Source: Bdellovibrionales bacterium RIFOXYD12_FULL_39_22
GTDB lineage: Bacteria; Bdellovibrionota; Bacteriovoracia; Bacteriovoracales; Bacteriovoracaceae
Direction of reading: 5' to 3'
Length of the DNA: 64,000 nt
NCBI GenBank assembly: GCA_001770205.1
Contig: MEQL01000048.1
Coordinates: 26,505 to 90,504 of the forward strand
Positions 9,690 through 20,476 of this stretch are shown here, one piece after another. Below the pieces are notes generated by a model. The model saw only the letters and a list, made by a program, of their open reading frames with translations. It was not told where the DNA came from and searched no databases. The translations under genes were made by a program, and so were the position numbers. Every line of letters starts with the position of its first letter. Position 1 is the first letter of the stretch.

Positions 9690-10510
9690 CACACACCCCA
9701 ATAGCTTCCATTTTTATCCCCGTCTACAACGCTGAAAAGTTTATAGCGCAAACTATATCTTCAGTGTTGGCCCAATCAGTCACTGATTATGAACTTGTGA
9801 TAATTGATAATTGCTCTACTGACAATACTAGACAAGTAATAGCAGAATTTAGTGATCCCAGAATACGTGTAATTCATAATAAAACCAATATTGGCTTTGC
9901 AGCAAATTGGAACAAAACATTATCCGAGATTCGTGGCAAGTATTATAAACTTTTACCAGCGGATGATCTACTGCTCCCTGACTGCATCGAAAAACAAGTT
10001 GCCATTTTAGAAAATCCTAAATTTAATAATATTTCTCTTGTCTGTGGCCACAGAGATATTATTGGCCCGACTGGCAAAACGATACTAAAACTCAAAAACC
10101 CACTGGCCAAAGGGACAAACAGTGCCCGGACCGCACTCAAAAAATGCATTTACAGAGGAACAAATATCTTTGGTGAACCAGGTAATATTATGATTCGCTC
10201 CGAATTAATCACCAAGACTCACGGATATACTGATAAATATAACTTTGTGATCGACCTTGATTTCTATCTCCAAATTTTGAAGTATGGTGATTGCTACAAT
10301 ATTCCAGAAACAATTGGCCAATTTAGAATTTCGTCAGATTCAGAAAGTACTTCAATCGGTAGGTTGCAAGCAAATCAATTTACGGCCTTAATGGAGCATC
10401 TTCGTCGTGAAAAGCATTACAACATATCCATCTTTGAATTATTTATTGCTAAATTAATGGCCAGAATAAATGGTTTTCTACGAAGAATAGTATATAAGTT
10501 TTTATTATAA
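9686..10510 (+). CDS. Family 2 glycosyltransferase
   Basis: A 274-residue GT2 enzyme (GT-A fold) beginning with ASIFIPVYNAEKFI and carrying IIDNCSTDNT and the PADDLLLPD acceptor/metal motif around residue 91. It lacks membrane helices except for a hydrophobic, basic C-terminus (FLRRIVYKFLL). It should add a sugar to the growing surface polysaccharide in the cytoplasm. Donor and linkage are unknown. It is translationally coupled to the SDR upstream by a four-base overlap. Confidence 0.87.
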   Translation: MTHTPIASIFIPVYNAEKFIAQTISSVLAQSVTDYELVIIDNCSTDNTRQVIAEFSDPRIRVIHNKTNIGFAANWNKTLSEIRGKYYKLLPADDLLLPDCIEKQVAILENPKFNNISLVCGHRDIIGPTGKTILKLKNPLAKGTNSARTALKKCIYRGTNIFGEPGNIMIRSELITKTHGYTDKYNFVIDLDFYLQILKYGDCYNIPETIGQFRISSDSESTSIGRLQANQFTALMEHLRREKHYNISIFELFIAKLMARINGFLRRIVYKFLL

Positions 10511-10522
10511 GGTATTGATCAT

Positions 10523-11422
10523 ATGAATTGTTTATTTTGTGGCGATGAGATAGAAAATGATCCAAATTATAGTGACTGTCGCGACTACTACCTTCAATCC
10601 CCAACGATTGTGAGTTATGCGCATTGTAAAAAATGCAACAATCTGCAACAAAATCCAATTCCAAAAAATATAGACAGTTTTTACCATGCTTATCCGATTC
10701 ATAAAAAAAAACATCCTCTATTTTCCATGATTCGTAATTTCGTTGGGCAAAGTGGTTATTGCGATGTTAAGAATAAATTTATACAAGGTAATTTTGTAGT
10801 TATTGATTATGGTTGTGGCGATGGTTCTTACCTGCGCTCTTTACAAAAAAACAAAAAACTAATCCTAATAGGGTATGATAAATTCAAAAGTTGGTCCACC
10901 CGCGAAAACGAAACCAACATAATATTTACCTCTGACAAATTTTTTTTAAAAAATAACTTTAAAAATAAAGCGAACATAATAACGTTACATCATGTCTTTG
11001 AACACCTCCCAAATCCTGCGGAGGTTATGACTGAACTCAGATCTCTGCTGGCAGATGATGGCATTATATACATACTTATACCGTCAATTGAGTCCTTGAT
11101 CGCAAGCAAGTTTAAAAAAAGGTGGCATGGGCTTGATGCCCCCAGGCACTTACATCTTGTGACCGAACGTGGACTAAGAATCTTTCTTGCTCCGTTAGGT
11201 TTTTTTATCACTAAGACCGAAAAACATTATTTCTCAAATGATATCCCGGCCTCCATCTCTTCTCTTTTATTCGGTAAGTTTAATAATATATTTTTCTATA
11301 TGCTATTACCTATTTCTATTTTGTTTGGATGGGCGAAGATTAAAACAACCCGTTCTATAATTTCGTTTGAAATAAAAAAAATTACAACTGACAAAATATT
11401 ACGGGACAATTTAACATGTTAA
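10523..11422 (+). CDS. SAM-dependent methyltransferase with N-terminal zinc-binding Cys pairs
   Basis: A 299-residue class I methyltransferase. The N-terminus has CLFC (residues 3-6) and CKKC (about 35-38), the zinc-binding pattern found in many sugar methyltransferases. The SAM motif VIDYGCGDGSYL follows near residue 93, then HHVFEHLPNP near 156. A C-terminal hydrophobic stretch (about residues 253-275) may touch the membrane. It probably methylates a surface sugar. Base composition differs from the rest of the window: only one GGCC occurs in about 900 bases, which suggests recent acquisition. Confidence 0.82.
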   Translation: MNCLFCGDEIENDPNYSDCRDYYLQSPTIVSYAHCKKCNNLQQNPIPKNIDSFYHAYPIHKKKHPLFSMIRNFVGQSGYCDVKNKFIQGNFVVIDYGCGDGSYLRSLQKNKKLILIGYDKFKSWSTRENETNIIFTSDKFFLKNNFKNKANIITLHHVFEHLPNPAEVMTELRSLLADDGIIYILIPSIESLIASKFKKRWHGLDAPRHLHLVTERGLRIFLAPLGFFITKTEKHYFSNDIPASISSLLFGKFNNIFFYMLLPISILFGWAKIKTTRSIISFEIKKITTDKILRDNLTC

Positions 11423-11440
11423 GGTCACTCAGGAGGACAA

Positions 11441-12150
11441 GTGGACCATTTTAAACAAACAAAAGAATTGTACGAAAATACCATTAGGCCAATTACAAAG
11501 TACTGCCGTCATAGAAGAACAGACATTATTCTAAACTATGTGTGTAATAAAAACGTTTTGGATATCGGATGCGTCGAACACGAATCATCCATAGAACAAA
11601 AAAGTAATTGGTGGCTTCATGGATTAATAAAAAACAAGGCAGCTAATTTGCTAGGTGTTGATTACGATACAGCGGCCATCGAAGAACTTAGAAAAAAAGG
11701 ATATAACGTATGTGTGGCCAACGTTGAAGAAATGAATCTTGGGTGCAAATATGATGTTATCGTGGCAGGAGAAGTCTTTGAGCATCTTACCAACCACCGC
11801 TCCTTCCTTGAATCAGTAAAACGACATTTGACAGATAATGGTATTCTTGTAGCAAGCATGCCAAACGCAAACTCCCTTAATTATTTTATTCAAACTCTAG
11901 TTTTTGGCCATGAGGTTGATGCCTGGGATCACTCTTCATTCTTTACTCCGGTGACATTAACCGTGATGTTAAAAAAATGTGGGCTCACTCCAACAGAGAT
12001 AATTTTATATCAACCAGATGAGATCTTTCATCATGAGAACGAATTTCATCATTTGGCCGCATACTTATTTAATAAATTTCAACAAATGATTTGTTGGCTA
12101 CGCCCGTCACTTTCAAGGGGGCTAATCGTTGTGGCCCAAAAAGGAACAAT

Positions 12151-12154
<4 letters not shown>
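11441..12154 (+). CDS. SAM-dependent methyltransferase
   Basis: A 237-residue class I methyltransferase with the SAM motif NVLDIGCVEH near residue 40, GVDYD near 76 and the post-motif AGEVFEHL near 110. Translation starts at GTG 11441, supported by a perfect AGGAGG five bases before it. It follows the other methyltransferase by 18 bases and overlaps the next ATG by four bases (ATGA). A role in modifying a sugar of the surface polysaccharide is likely from position only. Confidence 0.85.
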
Positions 12155-12959
<805 letters not shown>

Positions 12960-12968
12960 AAATGCCTC

Positions 12969-14246
12969 TTATACTTCATCATTTCTAATAATTTTAGGTA
13001 CTGGCAGCGGAACTATAAAATCACCTCGAAAACCCATTTTCTTTAGTTTAGGAATTAGTTCATCAGCAATATGCCAAGAAAATATTAGTGCAAAATTTGG
13101 CTGATCCTTATATAAATTTTTCTCATGAAGAATGGGAATAAGTGTGCCAGGAACATATTTCCCTATTTTATGCGATCCTTCAATCTCCATAATTGAATCC
13201 AATATCCCATCATCGATACCAACATAGTTAATCAGAGTTGAAGCTCTTGAAGGAGCACTGATTCCAACAACACTCTTTTTAGTTACCTTAATTTCATGAA
13301 ACATCTTAAGAAGTGCCAACTTTGACATAACAACCTTTTCCTTAAATTTCAGAAGATTTTCATAGGAGACAGTATCTTTTTCTTTTTGCAACAACGATTC
13401 AACCGTGGGTCTAGTTTTAAACTTACCTTTTTTTGCCGCATATACTCGAACAGACCCACCGTGTGTAGGAATCTGCTTTACATGAAAAATTTCCAAACCA
13501 TGTAACTCTAATAAATATTGAAGACTGTGAAGAGAATAATATCGCAGGTGTTCGTGATAAATTGTATCGTATTGTAAATTTTCAACCAATGGTAGAAGAT
13601 AATGAGACTCTGAAATAAAAACTCCATCATCAGTTAGCAAGCGTAAGATCTGTTTTATTACTTCGTGAATATTCTCCATGTGAGCAAAAACATTCGTTGC
13701 AGTAATGATTTTAGCTTTTCCGCTTGTGCCCAAAATTTCATCAACAACTTTTTCGTTAAAATAGGAAAAAATAGTGGGGATTCCTTTTGCAACGGCAATT
13801 TTGCCAATCTCCTCGGGAGTCACTCCCTGAACCTTGTGATCGTTTTGGAAATTACTTAAAAGATTTCCATCATTTGATCCTATATCAACAACCAAGTCAT
13901 TTTTATCAATCCTAATAAGTGATATGGTCTCTCGATATAATTCTTGGAAATTTTCCCGTAGGATTTTTGTTGTAGAACTTGTATAAGGATACTCTGGTGG
14001 AAACAAAATTTTCGGATCAACGGCCAACCCCATCTGGATCAGTCCGCATTTAGAACATAGTAAAATTTCAGCAGGATAACTTGGCCGTTCTTTTGGCAAA
14101 CTATCAATTAATGTCAAGGTATTAACCGGTGGCAGATAACCCAAAAAAAGAATGGATTTGAGTTCTTTACTGCTACAAACTTGACACTTGTCAATTACAA
14201 CACTCGAACCTGTTCCCATCGATAGTGACACACCATCATTTTTCAT
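12969..14246 (-). CDS. Sugar C-methyltransferase-like SAM enzyme
   Basis: A protein of about 425 residues with the three-part layout of NDP-hexose C-methyltransferases. There is an N-terminal zinc-binding part with CQVC (about residue 19) and CSKC (about 60), a SAM domain with VVDIGSNDGNLL (about 114) and a HMENIHEV segment, and a C-terminal part with the GISAPSRAST motif. I start it at ATG 14246: GAGAGGAG lies six bases upstream and the codon overlaps the stop of the preceding gene (ATGA). An in-frame ATG at 14369 lies inside that gene. It probably C-methylates a keto-sugar nucleotide made by its neighbours. Only two GGCC words occur in about 1.3 kb, suggesting foreign origin. Confidence 0.85.
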   Translation of the reverse strand: MKNDGVSLSMGTGSSVVIDKCQVCSSKELKSILFLGYLPPVNTLTLIDSLPKERPSYPAEILLCSKCGLIQMGLAVDPKILFPPEYPYTSSTTKILRENFQELYRETISLIRIDKNDLVVDIGSNDGNLLSNFQNDHKVQGVTPEEIGKIAVAKGIPTIFSYFNEKVVDEILGTSGKAKIITATNVFAHMENIHEVIKQILRLLTDDGVFISESHYLLPLVENLQYDTIYHEHLRYYSLHSLQYLLELHGLEIFHVKQIPTHGGSVRVYAAKKGKFKTRPTVESLLQKEKDTVSYENLLKFKEKVVMSKLALLKMFHEIKVTKKSVVGISAPSRASTLINYVGIDDGILDSIMEIEGSHKIGKYVPGTLIPILHEKNLYKDQPNFALIFSWHIADELIPKLKKMGFRGDFIVPLPVPKIIRNDEV

Positions 14247-15229
14247 TTCTTTACTCCTCTCTTTTTTTGAAAGTCGTCTCGATACCATTGTGTCGTTTTT
14301 ATCAATCCTTCTGACAAGGAAATTTCTGGACAATAACCGAGAGCTGTTACCTTGGAAATATTTGGACATCTGCGTTTCGTTCCACCCTCTTGCAACTTTC
14401 CTGGAACTATCTCAATTTTACGCGCGAAACAGTCGGCAACTTTTCTTGCAACTTCCTTTATGTTTACTTCATCCTGGGTACCAATATGATAAATTCCCAA
14501 ATTGTCCCCTTTATCTAGCACAATTTGCACACCATTAATAAAATCGTCGATATAGACAAAGGATCTGGTCTCATTGCCATCACCTTGTATAGGGAATTTT
14601 ATTACGCCCTCTGAAAATTGATCTGTCAACTCACACATACGAGTAATAAATTGAGGCAAGACATGCTCATAACCCATCGCCCCACCATAAACATTGTGAG
14701 GGCGAATGATCAAAGAGCGCTCGAAATATTTTCGCCCATAATTAATTGCCAACAGTTCGGAAATTATTTTTCCACCACCATAAGAATAGCGAGGTTTCAA
14801 AGGGTCAGGAACTAGCAATGGAATCGATTCATCTGTGGGAATTGTGGCCGGAGTTTGATAGACCTCTGAGCTAGACATCAAGAGCAACTCAGGAACATCG
14901 TGTTCAATACATCCCTCCAAAACATTCATTATGCCCTTTACACCGACTTCCAATACTTCATGTGGTCGAGAATAGAAAAATTCCGTTCCATTTATGTAGG
15001 CAAGATGACAAACAGAATCAATACCCTTGCAGAGTTTTTTTACCTCTACAAGATTTCGGATATCTCCTTCGACGTATTCGATATCTTTTAAAACAGTTGC
15101 TAATCTTGACACATCTCCTCGTGAGCTATTATCCATAACTCTTACAAAATTACCAAAAGAAACAAGTTTCTTCACCAACGCACTACCAATGAACCCAGAT
15201 CCTCCCGTAACAAAATATTTTTTTTTCAT
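14243..15229 (-). CDS. Nucleotide-sugar epimerase/dehydratase (extended SDR)
   Basis: A 328-residue extended SDR with VTGGSGFIGSALV at the N-terminus, MSSSEVYQTP in mid-protein and a YGGGK catalytic pair near residue 153. Start at ATG 15229: it shares bases with the TAA of the gene before it (TAATG), and GGTGA lies about 7 bases upstream. An ATG at 15244 would add five residues. It acts on an NDP-sugar, as a 4-epimerase, 4,6-dehydratase or reductase. The local set (dehydrogenase, Gfo/Idh oxidoreductase, SDR, C-methyltransferase) suggests a methylated uronate-type sugar, but the exact step is unknown. Confidence 0.85.
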   Translation of the reverse strand: MKKKYFVTGGSGFIGSALVKKLVSFGNFVRVMDNSSRGDVSRLATVLKDIEYVEGDIRNLVEVKKLCKGIDSVCHLAYINGTEFFYSRPHEVLEVGVKGIMNVLEGCIEHDVPELLLMSSSEVYQTPATIPTDESIPLLVPDPLKPRYSYGGGKIISELLAINYGRKYFERSLIIRPHNVYGGAMGYEHVLPQFITRMCELTDQFSEGVIKFPIQGDGNETRSFVYIDDFINGVQIVLDKGDNLGIYHIGTQDEVNIKEVARKVADCFARKIEIVPGKLQEGGTKRRCPNISKVTALGYCPEISLSEGLIKTTQWYRDDFQKKRGVKK

Positions 15230-16263
15230 TATATATTCACCCATGTTTTTTTGTTGTTTGATTCTAAAACTTTTTCAATTAACAGTTCAACTCTAACCCC
15301 AGCTTCTATGCTAGGCGCCACCAGACACTTGTTTTCGATACCTAGCAAAAATTTATCTATCATTTTAGCAACTGCCTTAATCCGGCCATCGACCACAGTA
15401 TTTGAAATATTTTGTTCATCACTAACCATTGTTAAATTCTTATCGCCTTTCTTTCCATACATTAATTTGAAACCATTAATGTAATCTTTTGTCTGATTAT
15501 CAAGAAAAATGACTCCTTTTTCTCCAAACACCTCTAGCTTATGTTCAAACTTGAAGCAACTATTATCACTTATGTTTATAGACACCGGAATCTTATTTTC
15601 TAAAATACAGGTTATCTGCAAAAAATTGCCTCCAAACTTCGTTCCCCTATCTTCCGGACCTATATAGGCATTTAGGGTTGATATTTTTCCAAATAACCAT
15701 TCAAGATAAAAGAGTGTATGGGAAGCAAATAGGTTAAGAACACCGCCTCTCTCGGCCGGTATTCGTTTCCATGAATCTAGCTTATTTTCGTTAGCGTAAG
15801 TTTGTACATGCCAATTTATCATAATATGCGACAAAGACCCAATAATATCACCTCTTAATAATTCATGCAGCTTCTTCCAAATAAAAATTTCTTCAAATTC
15901 AAAATCAACCATATGGTTGACAGAATTTTCTTTGGCAATATGCAGCAACTCATTGCCATCTGCGGCCGTTCCGCCTAAAGGTTTTTCCAAAAAGAGATGA
16001 ATACCTTTTTGCATGGCAGTTTTTGCAATTTCAAATTGATTACTTGGAGGAACTGCAATGCTTAGAATATCTACAGATACAGAATCCAACATCTTCTTCC
16101 AATCATCAAAGTAGTTCGGAATGTTAAATTTCCCAGCAACTTTTTTAACCTTTTGGAGATTACATGAACATATCGCCACAACCGTACAATCCGAGCGACC
16201 TAGATAAATTGGCAAATGTACCTGTTGGCCAAATCCTAAACCGATGACTCCAACTTTATACAT
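15229..16263 (-). CDS. Gfo/Idh/MocA family oxidoreductase
   Basis: A 344-residue protein starting MYKVGVIGLGFGQQVHLP (Rossmann NAD(P) motif GLGFGQ) with the family EKPLGG motif near residue 92 carrying the catalytic Lys. Members oxidise or reduce sugars or nucleotide sugars, for example the UDP-GlcNAcA 3-dehydrogenase WbpB/WlbA. It follows a nucleotide-sugar dehydrogenase by 19 bases in the same operon, so 3-oxidation of a UDP-sugar acid is a plausible but unproven role. The stop overlaps the next start by one base. Confidence 0.85.
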   Translation of the reverse strand: MYKVGVIGLGFGQQVHLPIYLGRSDCTVVAICSCNLQKVKKVAGKFNIPNYFDDWKKMLDSVSVDILSIAVPPSNQFEIAKTAMQKGIHLFLEKPLGGTAADGNELLHIAKENSVNHMVDFEFEEIFIWKKLHELLRGDIIGSLSHIMINWHVQTYANENKLDSWKRIPAERGGVLNLFASHTLFYLEWLFGKISTLNAYIGPEDRGTKFGGNFLQITCILENKIPVSINISDNSCFKFEHKLEVFGEKGVIFLDNQTKDYINGFKLMYGKKGDKNLTMVSDEQNISNTVVDGRIKAVAKMIDKFLLGIENKCLVAPSIEAGVRVELLIEKVLESNNKKTWVNI

Positions 16264-16282
16264 AGCTTACCTATATCAGATA

Positions 16283-17488
16283 TTATGATACCGAATTAAA
16301 CATTCCCCAAATATCAATTAAGATAAAATCCTTAGGAACTTTAACCTTCTTATAATCTTTATGAGGAGCACCGATAATAGCCGCATCTGCCTTCAAGGCC
16401 GTTGGTAAATCAACAAATTTAAAATCAAACTTCTCTTGGTGTTTCACATATGGATCGTGACAAATAACTTCCGCACCAAAAAATTCTAACATTTTTCTCA
16501 ACTTAAATGCAAGAGAATCACGAACATCATCATTATTTGCCTTAAATGCCATTCCTAAAATAGCTATTTTTTTTCCTGTTATTGAACCACCCATGCGATT
16601 TTTCAATAAATCAATAGCAAAGGATGGCATCCCCTCATTAATTAACATAGCACTATGGCCTAAAAAAAAAGTATTCTGACTATATGCAGACAACTGCATG
16701 GTATCTTTAAACAAGCAAGGACCTGAAGCAAAACCTGCGCGAGCAAAGTCATTCATTCGGGGATAATCTTTTTTTACCGCCTCATAAATTTTAAAAAAAT
16801 TCGCACCGGCCTTTTCAGAGATCTGAAAAAATTGATTACTGATGGCAAAATTAATATATCTCCAAGCATTACAAAATAATTTTGCAAGTTCAGCTTCTAA
16901 CGGCAATAGCGTCACAGGTTTTTGTTTTGAAATTGTCCCAAAAATTTGCCGACAAACACTCAAACTTTTTTCATCAAATCCAGAGATAATCTGCGGAACT
17001 TCCACTAATTCTATCAACCCCTTCCCTTGAACAATGCGTTCAGGGCAGAAGGCCAAAGAAGCGTTGCATTTTTTTGTTTTCAGATAATCATTAATTAAAG
17101 ACATCGTTCCGGGAAAAAGTGTTGAACGAAAAATCAAAACCTGATCTGCCTTTATGTATGGTAAGATCGCATCAATAACCTTAAAAACGTCAGCTGTTCT
17201 TGGATTCAAATGTTCATCAACAGGAGTTCCGATAGTCAGGATTACGATATCGCAATCACTCAAGACTTTAGGGGAGATTGTAGCCAAAAGATACTTTGAC
17301 TTTATAACCTCTTTTAAACGTTCTTCGCCTTCTTCTTCCATGTGCGGAAGAATCGAGTCGTTAACAGTATTTACCGAGGCTTCATCTATATCATACAAAA
17401 ATGTCTTGAATTTGTTTTCAGCCAACACAATACCCAATGGTAATCCTATGTGTCCACACCCTCCAACAATAGCAATTTTATGCAGCAT
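16283..17488 (-). CDS. UDP-sugar 6-dehydrogenase (WecC/UDP-ManNAc dehydrogenase type)
   Basis: A 401-residue NAD-dependent enzyme that oxidises C6 of a UDP-sugar to a uronic acid. It shows the N-terminal Rossmann motif GGCGHIGLPLG, FCPERIVQGKG near residue 152, the conserved Asn in NAWRYINFA (about 213), the catalytic Cys in GPCLFKD (about 258) and the C-terminal ILGMAFKANNDDVRDS motif. GPCxxKD and CPERxxxG favour the WecC-like subgroup over UDP-glucose dehydrogenase. GGAGA lies six bases before the ATG. It is the first gene of the minus-strand block, so the operon promoter should lie in 17489-17712. Confidence 0.9.
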   Translation of the reverse strand: MLHKIAIVGGCGHIGLPLGIVLAENKFKTFLYDIDEASVNTVNDSILPHMEEEGEERLKEVIKSKYLLATISPKVLSDCDIVILTIGTPVDEHLNPRTADVFKVIDAILPYIKADQVLIFRSTLFPGTMSLINDYLKTKKCNASLAFCPERIVQGKGLIELVEVPQIISGFDEKSLSVCRQIFGTISKQKPVTLLPLEAELAKLFCNAWRYINFAISNQFFQISEKAGANFFKIYEAVKKDYPRMNDFARAGFASGPCLFKDTMQLSAYSQNTFFLGHSAMLINEGMPSFAIDLLKNRMGGSITGKKIAILGMAFKANNDDVRDSLAFKLRKMLEFFGAEVICHDPYVKHQEKFDFKFVDLPTALKADAAIIGAPHKDYKKVKVPKDFILIDIWGMFNSVS

Positions 17489-17712
17489 GTTTATTCTCCG
17501 TGAGAATTATAAAAGACAAAGATATTTTACTCAATTACACTCTAAGTTCACAATAATAATATTTAAAAACAAAAGCGCTGTCTCTAATTTTCTCTAGGAT
17601 AATCAATAAGCAGCTAAGATTATCAAAAGATTATTGACGATGCAGGTTTTTGTTCGCTAAAATTATAACTGCAGTCCAATCTCCACCAACAGCAATTAAA
17701 CTAGAGAATACT

Positions 17713-19272
17713 ATGAAACTTACCATTAAACGCGATAACGTAATTGATATTGCGATATATCTGATATTTATTGTTGCATTATTTCACTCTTTATTTTCAG
17801 TTTTTGTAGGTATCAATAATACCATTGTTGATATGCATGGATTCCGCCAAAGCCAAACAGCTCTGTCTGCACTCTATATGCAAAAAGGTGGACCTTTTTT
17901 CAAATACGAGACACCTATTAATGGGTTCCCCTGGTCCATGCCACTGGAGTTTCCTCTTTATCAGTGGATAGTTGCGCAAATGACAATACTTTTTAATGAA
18001 AACCTTGATACAATAGGAAGAGTTGTAAATATAATCAGCTTCTATTTGGCGTTAATTATCTGTTTTTTTTCTCTGAAACAATATCTCGGAAAAACCTCTT
18101 CTTGCCTTATTTTTATTTCCTTAATTCTTGCAAGCCCCCTATACCTTTTTTGGAGCAGAACATTTCTTATCGATGTGCATGTTTTTCTCTACGCTGCCCC
18201 CTACATCATTTTTGGTATTTTATATCTTAATACAAGAAAATTGAAACATTCCATCACAGGTTTATTTTTTGGTATTCTGGCCGGTCTGGTCAAAATTACC
18301 ACCTTTTATGTGCTCTCTCTTGTAATGTGTGCAATATTTTGTTTTGAGTATTATAAGAAAAACAAACTCAAAGTAGATTTGCTGAAAATCAAAGAGGAAG
18401 CCAATTTTATCTTCTGTTTTGCAATCTTGCCGCTAATTGCTCAGATCATTTGGATGAAATTTGCCGATGGTGTTAACAATGAAAACCCGCTGGCCTCTGG
18501 CGAGATGACCTCAGCTGGACTGTTTTACTGGAATTTTGGAACTCTCGAGCAAAAACTATCACTCCTTACTTGGGGGCAATTCTACCACCACACTATTTTT
18601 AACACCCTTGGATCAACCTTTCTGGTCCTGCTATGGGCACTTCTTTTCATCTTGGCCAATAAAAAAACAAAACTTCTCAGTGCCACATCACTGCTAATTG
18701 CGATACTGGTTTTTGCCACTTTTACAAATTTGCATTTTGTACACAACTACTACTCATACGCTGACGGATTTCTAATCCTATTTTCTCTCGGCTTGCCTAT
18801 TTTGCAGTATATCGATGAACAAAACCTTAGTAAGCGAATGATTGGCGTTTCAATTTTATTATTGGTTGTTTTTTCTGAAATTGTTAGTCACAGAAATAGT
18901 GCTCTATTTATGTTACAAGGCCATAATCGAACAAATATTCAAGAATTTGGGAATAAAATACAAGAATATGTGAAAGAGGATGAGGTTTTGTATATATGGG
19001 GACATGAAAAAAATCCAGAAGTAACTTATTACTCACAACGACGATCTATTATGGAAAATACGACAGGAAGCATTTTAAATGACAAATTACAAAAGGCAAT
19101 TGCCATGACCGATAAAGAAAAGATAACTGGACTGGTTGTATGTGCAGATCGATTTAAAAACAAGGAACTATTAAATGAAAGGCTTTTTACCTTCAACCTT
19201 TCTTCGAATCCAATAATGCGTTATCAGACTCCTTACGAAAATATTAGAGATTGTTATTTTTTCGCACGATAG
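17713..19272 (+). CDS. GT-C family membrane glycosyltransferase-like protein
   Basis: A 519-residue protein with about ten membrane helices and a soluble C-terminal domain. The first periplasmic loop contains DMHGFRQSQTA, the acidic-RQxQT pattern of many bacterial PMT/ArnT-like enzymes that use polyprenyl-phosphate sugars. I start at ATG 17713 (MKLTIKRDN); an in-frame TTG at 17650 would add 21 residues without a ribosome binding site. It is transcribed divergently from the minus-strand block and has no close downstream partner. A likely role is adding a sugar to lipid A, polysaccharide or protein on the periplasmic side. Confidence 0.8.
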   Translation: MKLTIKRDNVIDIAIYLIFIVALFHSLFSVFVGINNTIVDMHGFRQSQTALSALYMQKGGPFFKYETPINGFPWSMPLEFPLYQWIVAQMTILFNENLDTIGRVVNIISFYLALIICFFSLKQYLGKTSSCLIFISLILASPLYLFWSRTFLIDVHVFLYAAPYIIFGILYLNTRKLKHSITGLFFGILAGLVKITTFYVLSLVMCAIFCFEYYKKNKLKVDLLKIKEEANFIFCFAILPLIAQIIWMKFADGVNNENPLASGEMTSAGLFYWNFGTLEQKLSLLTWGQFYHHTIFNTLGSTFLVLLWALLFILANKKTKLLSATSLLIAILVFATFTNLHFVHNYYSYADGFLILFSLGLPILQYIDEQNLSKRMIGVSILLLVVFSEIVSHRNSALFMLQGHNRTNIQEFGNKIQEYVKEDEVLYIWGHEKNPEVTYYSQRRSIMENTTGSILNDKLQKAIAMTDKEKITGLVVCADRFKNKELLNERLFTFNLSSNPIMRYQTPYENIRDCYFFAR

Positions 19273-19443
19273 ACTGGTAAATAGGTCGGATAATGGCAGT
19301 AAGCTTTCAAAAAAATGGATTAAATTCGAACTGGATTAAGTAATACTATCGTAATTACAAATAATACCGATATGGTTTCAAACTTGAATTCAGGTAATTC
19401 GTATAGCTCGATAGCTCGATAGCATTATAAAAAGGATGTTCTT

Positions 19444-20421
19444 ATGCAGGATCTTTTAAGTTTCACCAAATTTTACATTAAATCTATGCGACTCCACTTT
19501 GGTTTTATCACTGGTATCGCCGGATGGATTGGTATTGCCTACTACGAATATCTCTACCCAGAAACCCAAGTGGATTTGGCAAAAAAAATTTTCTTTTTAA
19601 TAGCAATTTTTTTAGCATATGGAGTTAATCAAGTGGTCAACGATTATTTTGGCATGGAAGAAGATCGCATCAATGCCCCCAATCGCCCCATGGTTACAGG
19701 AGAACTTTCACCAAAGATTGCGCTCTTTACCTCATTTTCTATTATGATCATACTGGGAATTGTTTCTTGGTTTATAGCACCACTTTCAGTTCTCCCTCTT
19801 ATTGCCGGCGTTTTGCTCAATTTGCTTTATGAATATGCTAAATCCATTTCGTTGCTTGGTAATGTCATTTTCGGAATGTCAATGACTGTCTGCCCAATCT
19901 ACGGTTTCACTATTGCAGGCCCCGTCGGGCCACTCACTCTTTCCTGGCAAATAATAGGCCTTTTGGCCTTGATGGTCTTTATCACTGGTAGGATGACTTA
20001 CTTTACTTACTTCAAAGATTATGAGGGAGACAAGGCCACCGGAACAAAAACTTTTATTGTCGTTCACGGACTAGATACCGCTCGCAAGGTAGGACTAATT
20101 TTTTCGTTTATTCCAGGAGTCATCGTATTATCTCTATTGGCCTTGGGGGCAATTGATCTTGCCACATTTCAGGACCCGACAGCGGCACTATTTTGCTTTT
20201 CTTTGACAGTGCTAACCGTACTCTGGACAGGAATTTTGTACTACATCAAACCCTCTGGCGAAGCGACGTACTATAATCTAAGAATTAACATTCAGGCCTG
20301 CGTTTTAAGTCTGATCACCATTTTATCAATTATCGATGGTACGCTAGCACTCTACTTGTTATCTGCCAGCTATATTCTAATCGATATGATTTTTGGATTG
20401 CATGGTGACGCTAAAGCATAA
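19444..20421 (+). CDS. UbiA-family prenyltransferase
   Basis: A 325-residue integral membrane enzyme with about nine helices. The two Asp-rich motifs that bind Mg-diphosphate are clear: NDYFGMEEDRINAPNRP (about residues 65-81) and YFKDYEGDKATGTKT (about 183-197). The family joins a prenyl diphosphate to an acceptor such as an aromatic acid, a glycerol phosphate or a ribose phosphate. AAGGATG lies upstream of the ATG. It heads the lipid-type cluster. Neither a quinone pathway gene nor a prenyl synthase is nearby, so the acceptor is open. Confidence 0.9.
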   Translation: MQDLLSFTKFYIKSMRLHFGFITGIAGWIGIAYYEYLYPETQVDLAKKIFFLIAIFLAYGVNQVVNDYFGMEEDRINAPNRPMVTGELSPKIALFTSFSIMIILGIVSWFIAPLSVLPLIAGVLLNLLYEYAKSISLLGNVIFGMSMTVCPIYGFTIAGPVGPLTLSWQIIGLLALMVFITGRMTYFTYFKDYEGDKATGTKTFIVVHGLDTARKVGLIFSFIPGVIVLSLLALGAIDLATFQDPTAALFCFSLTVLTVLWTGILYYIKPSGEATYYNLRINIQACVLSLITILSIIDGTLALYLLSASYILIDMIFGLHGDAKA

Positions 20422-20424
20422 ACA

Positions 20425-20448
20425 CATGGCCGTTCATAGGCGGCCATG
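20425..20448 (+). terminator. Perfect inverted repeat between UbiA and ACP genes
   Basis: CATGGCCG and CGGCCATG form an eight-base-pair stem around an eight-base loop, starting three bases after the UbiA stop. No T-tract follows, so it is unlikely to be a full terminator. It may stabilise the 3' end or tune expression of the ACP gene downstream. Confidence 0.4.
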
Positions 20449-20476
20449 AATAAATACCAACGAAGGAAATAGTAAT

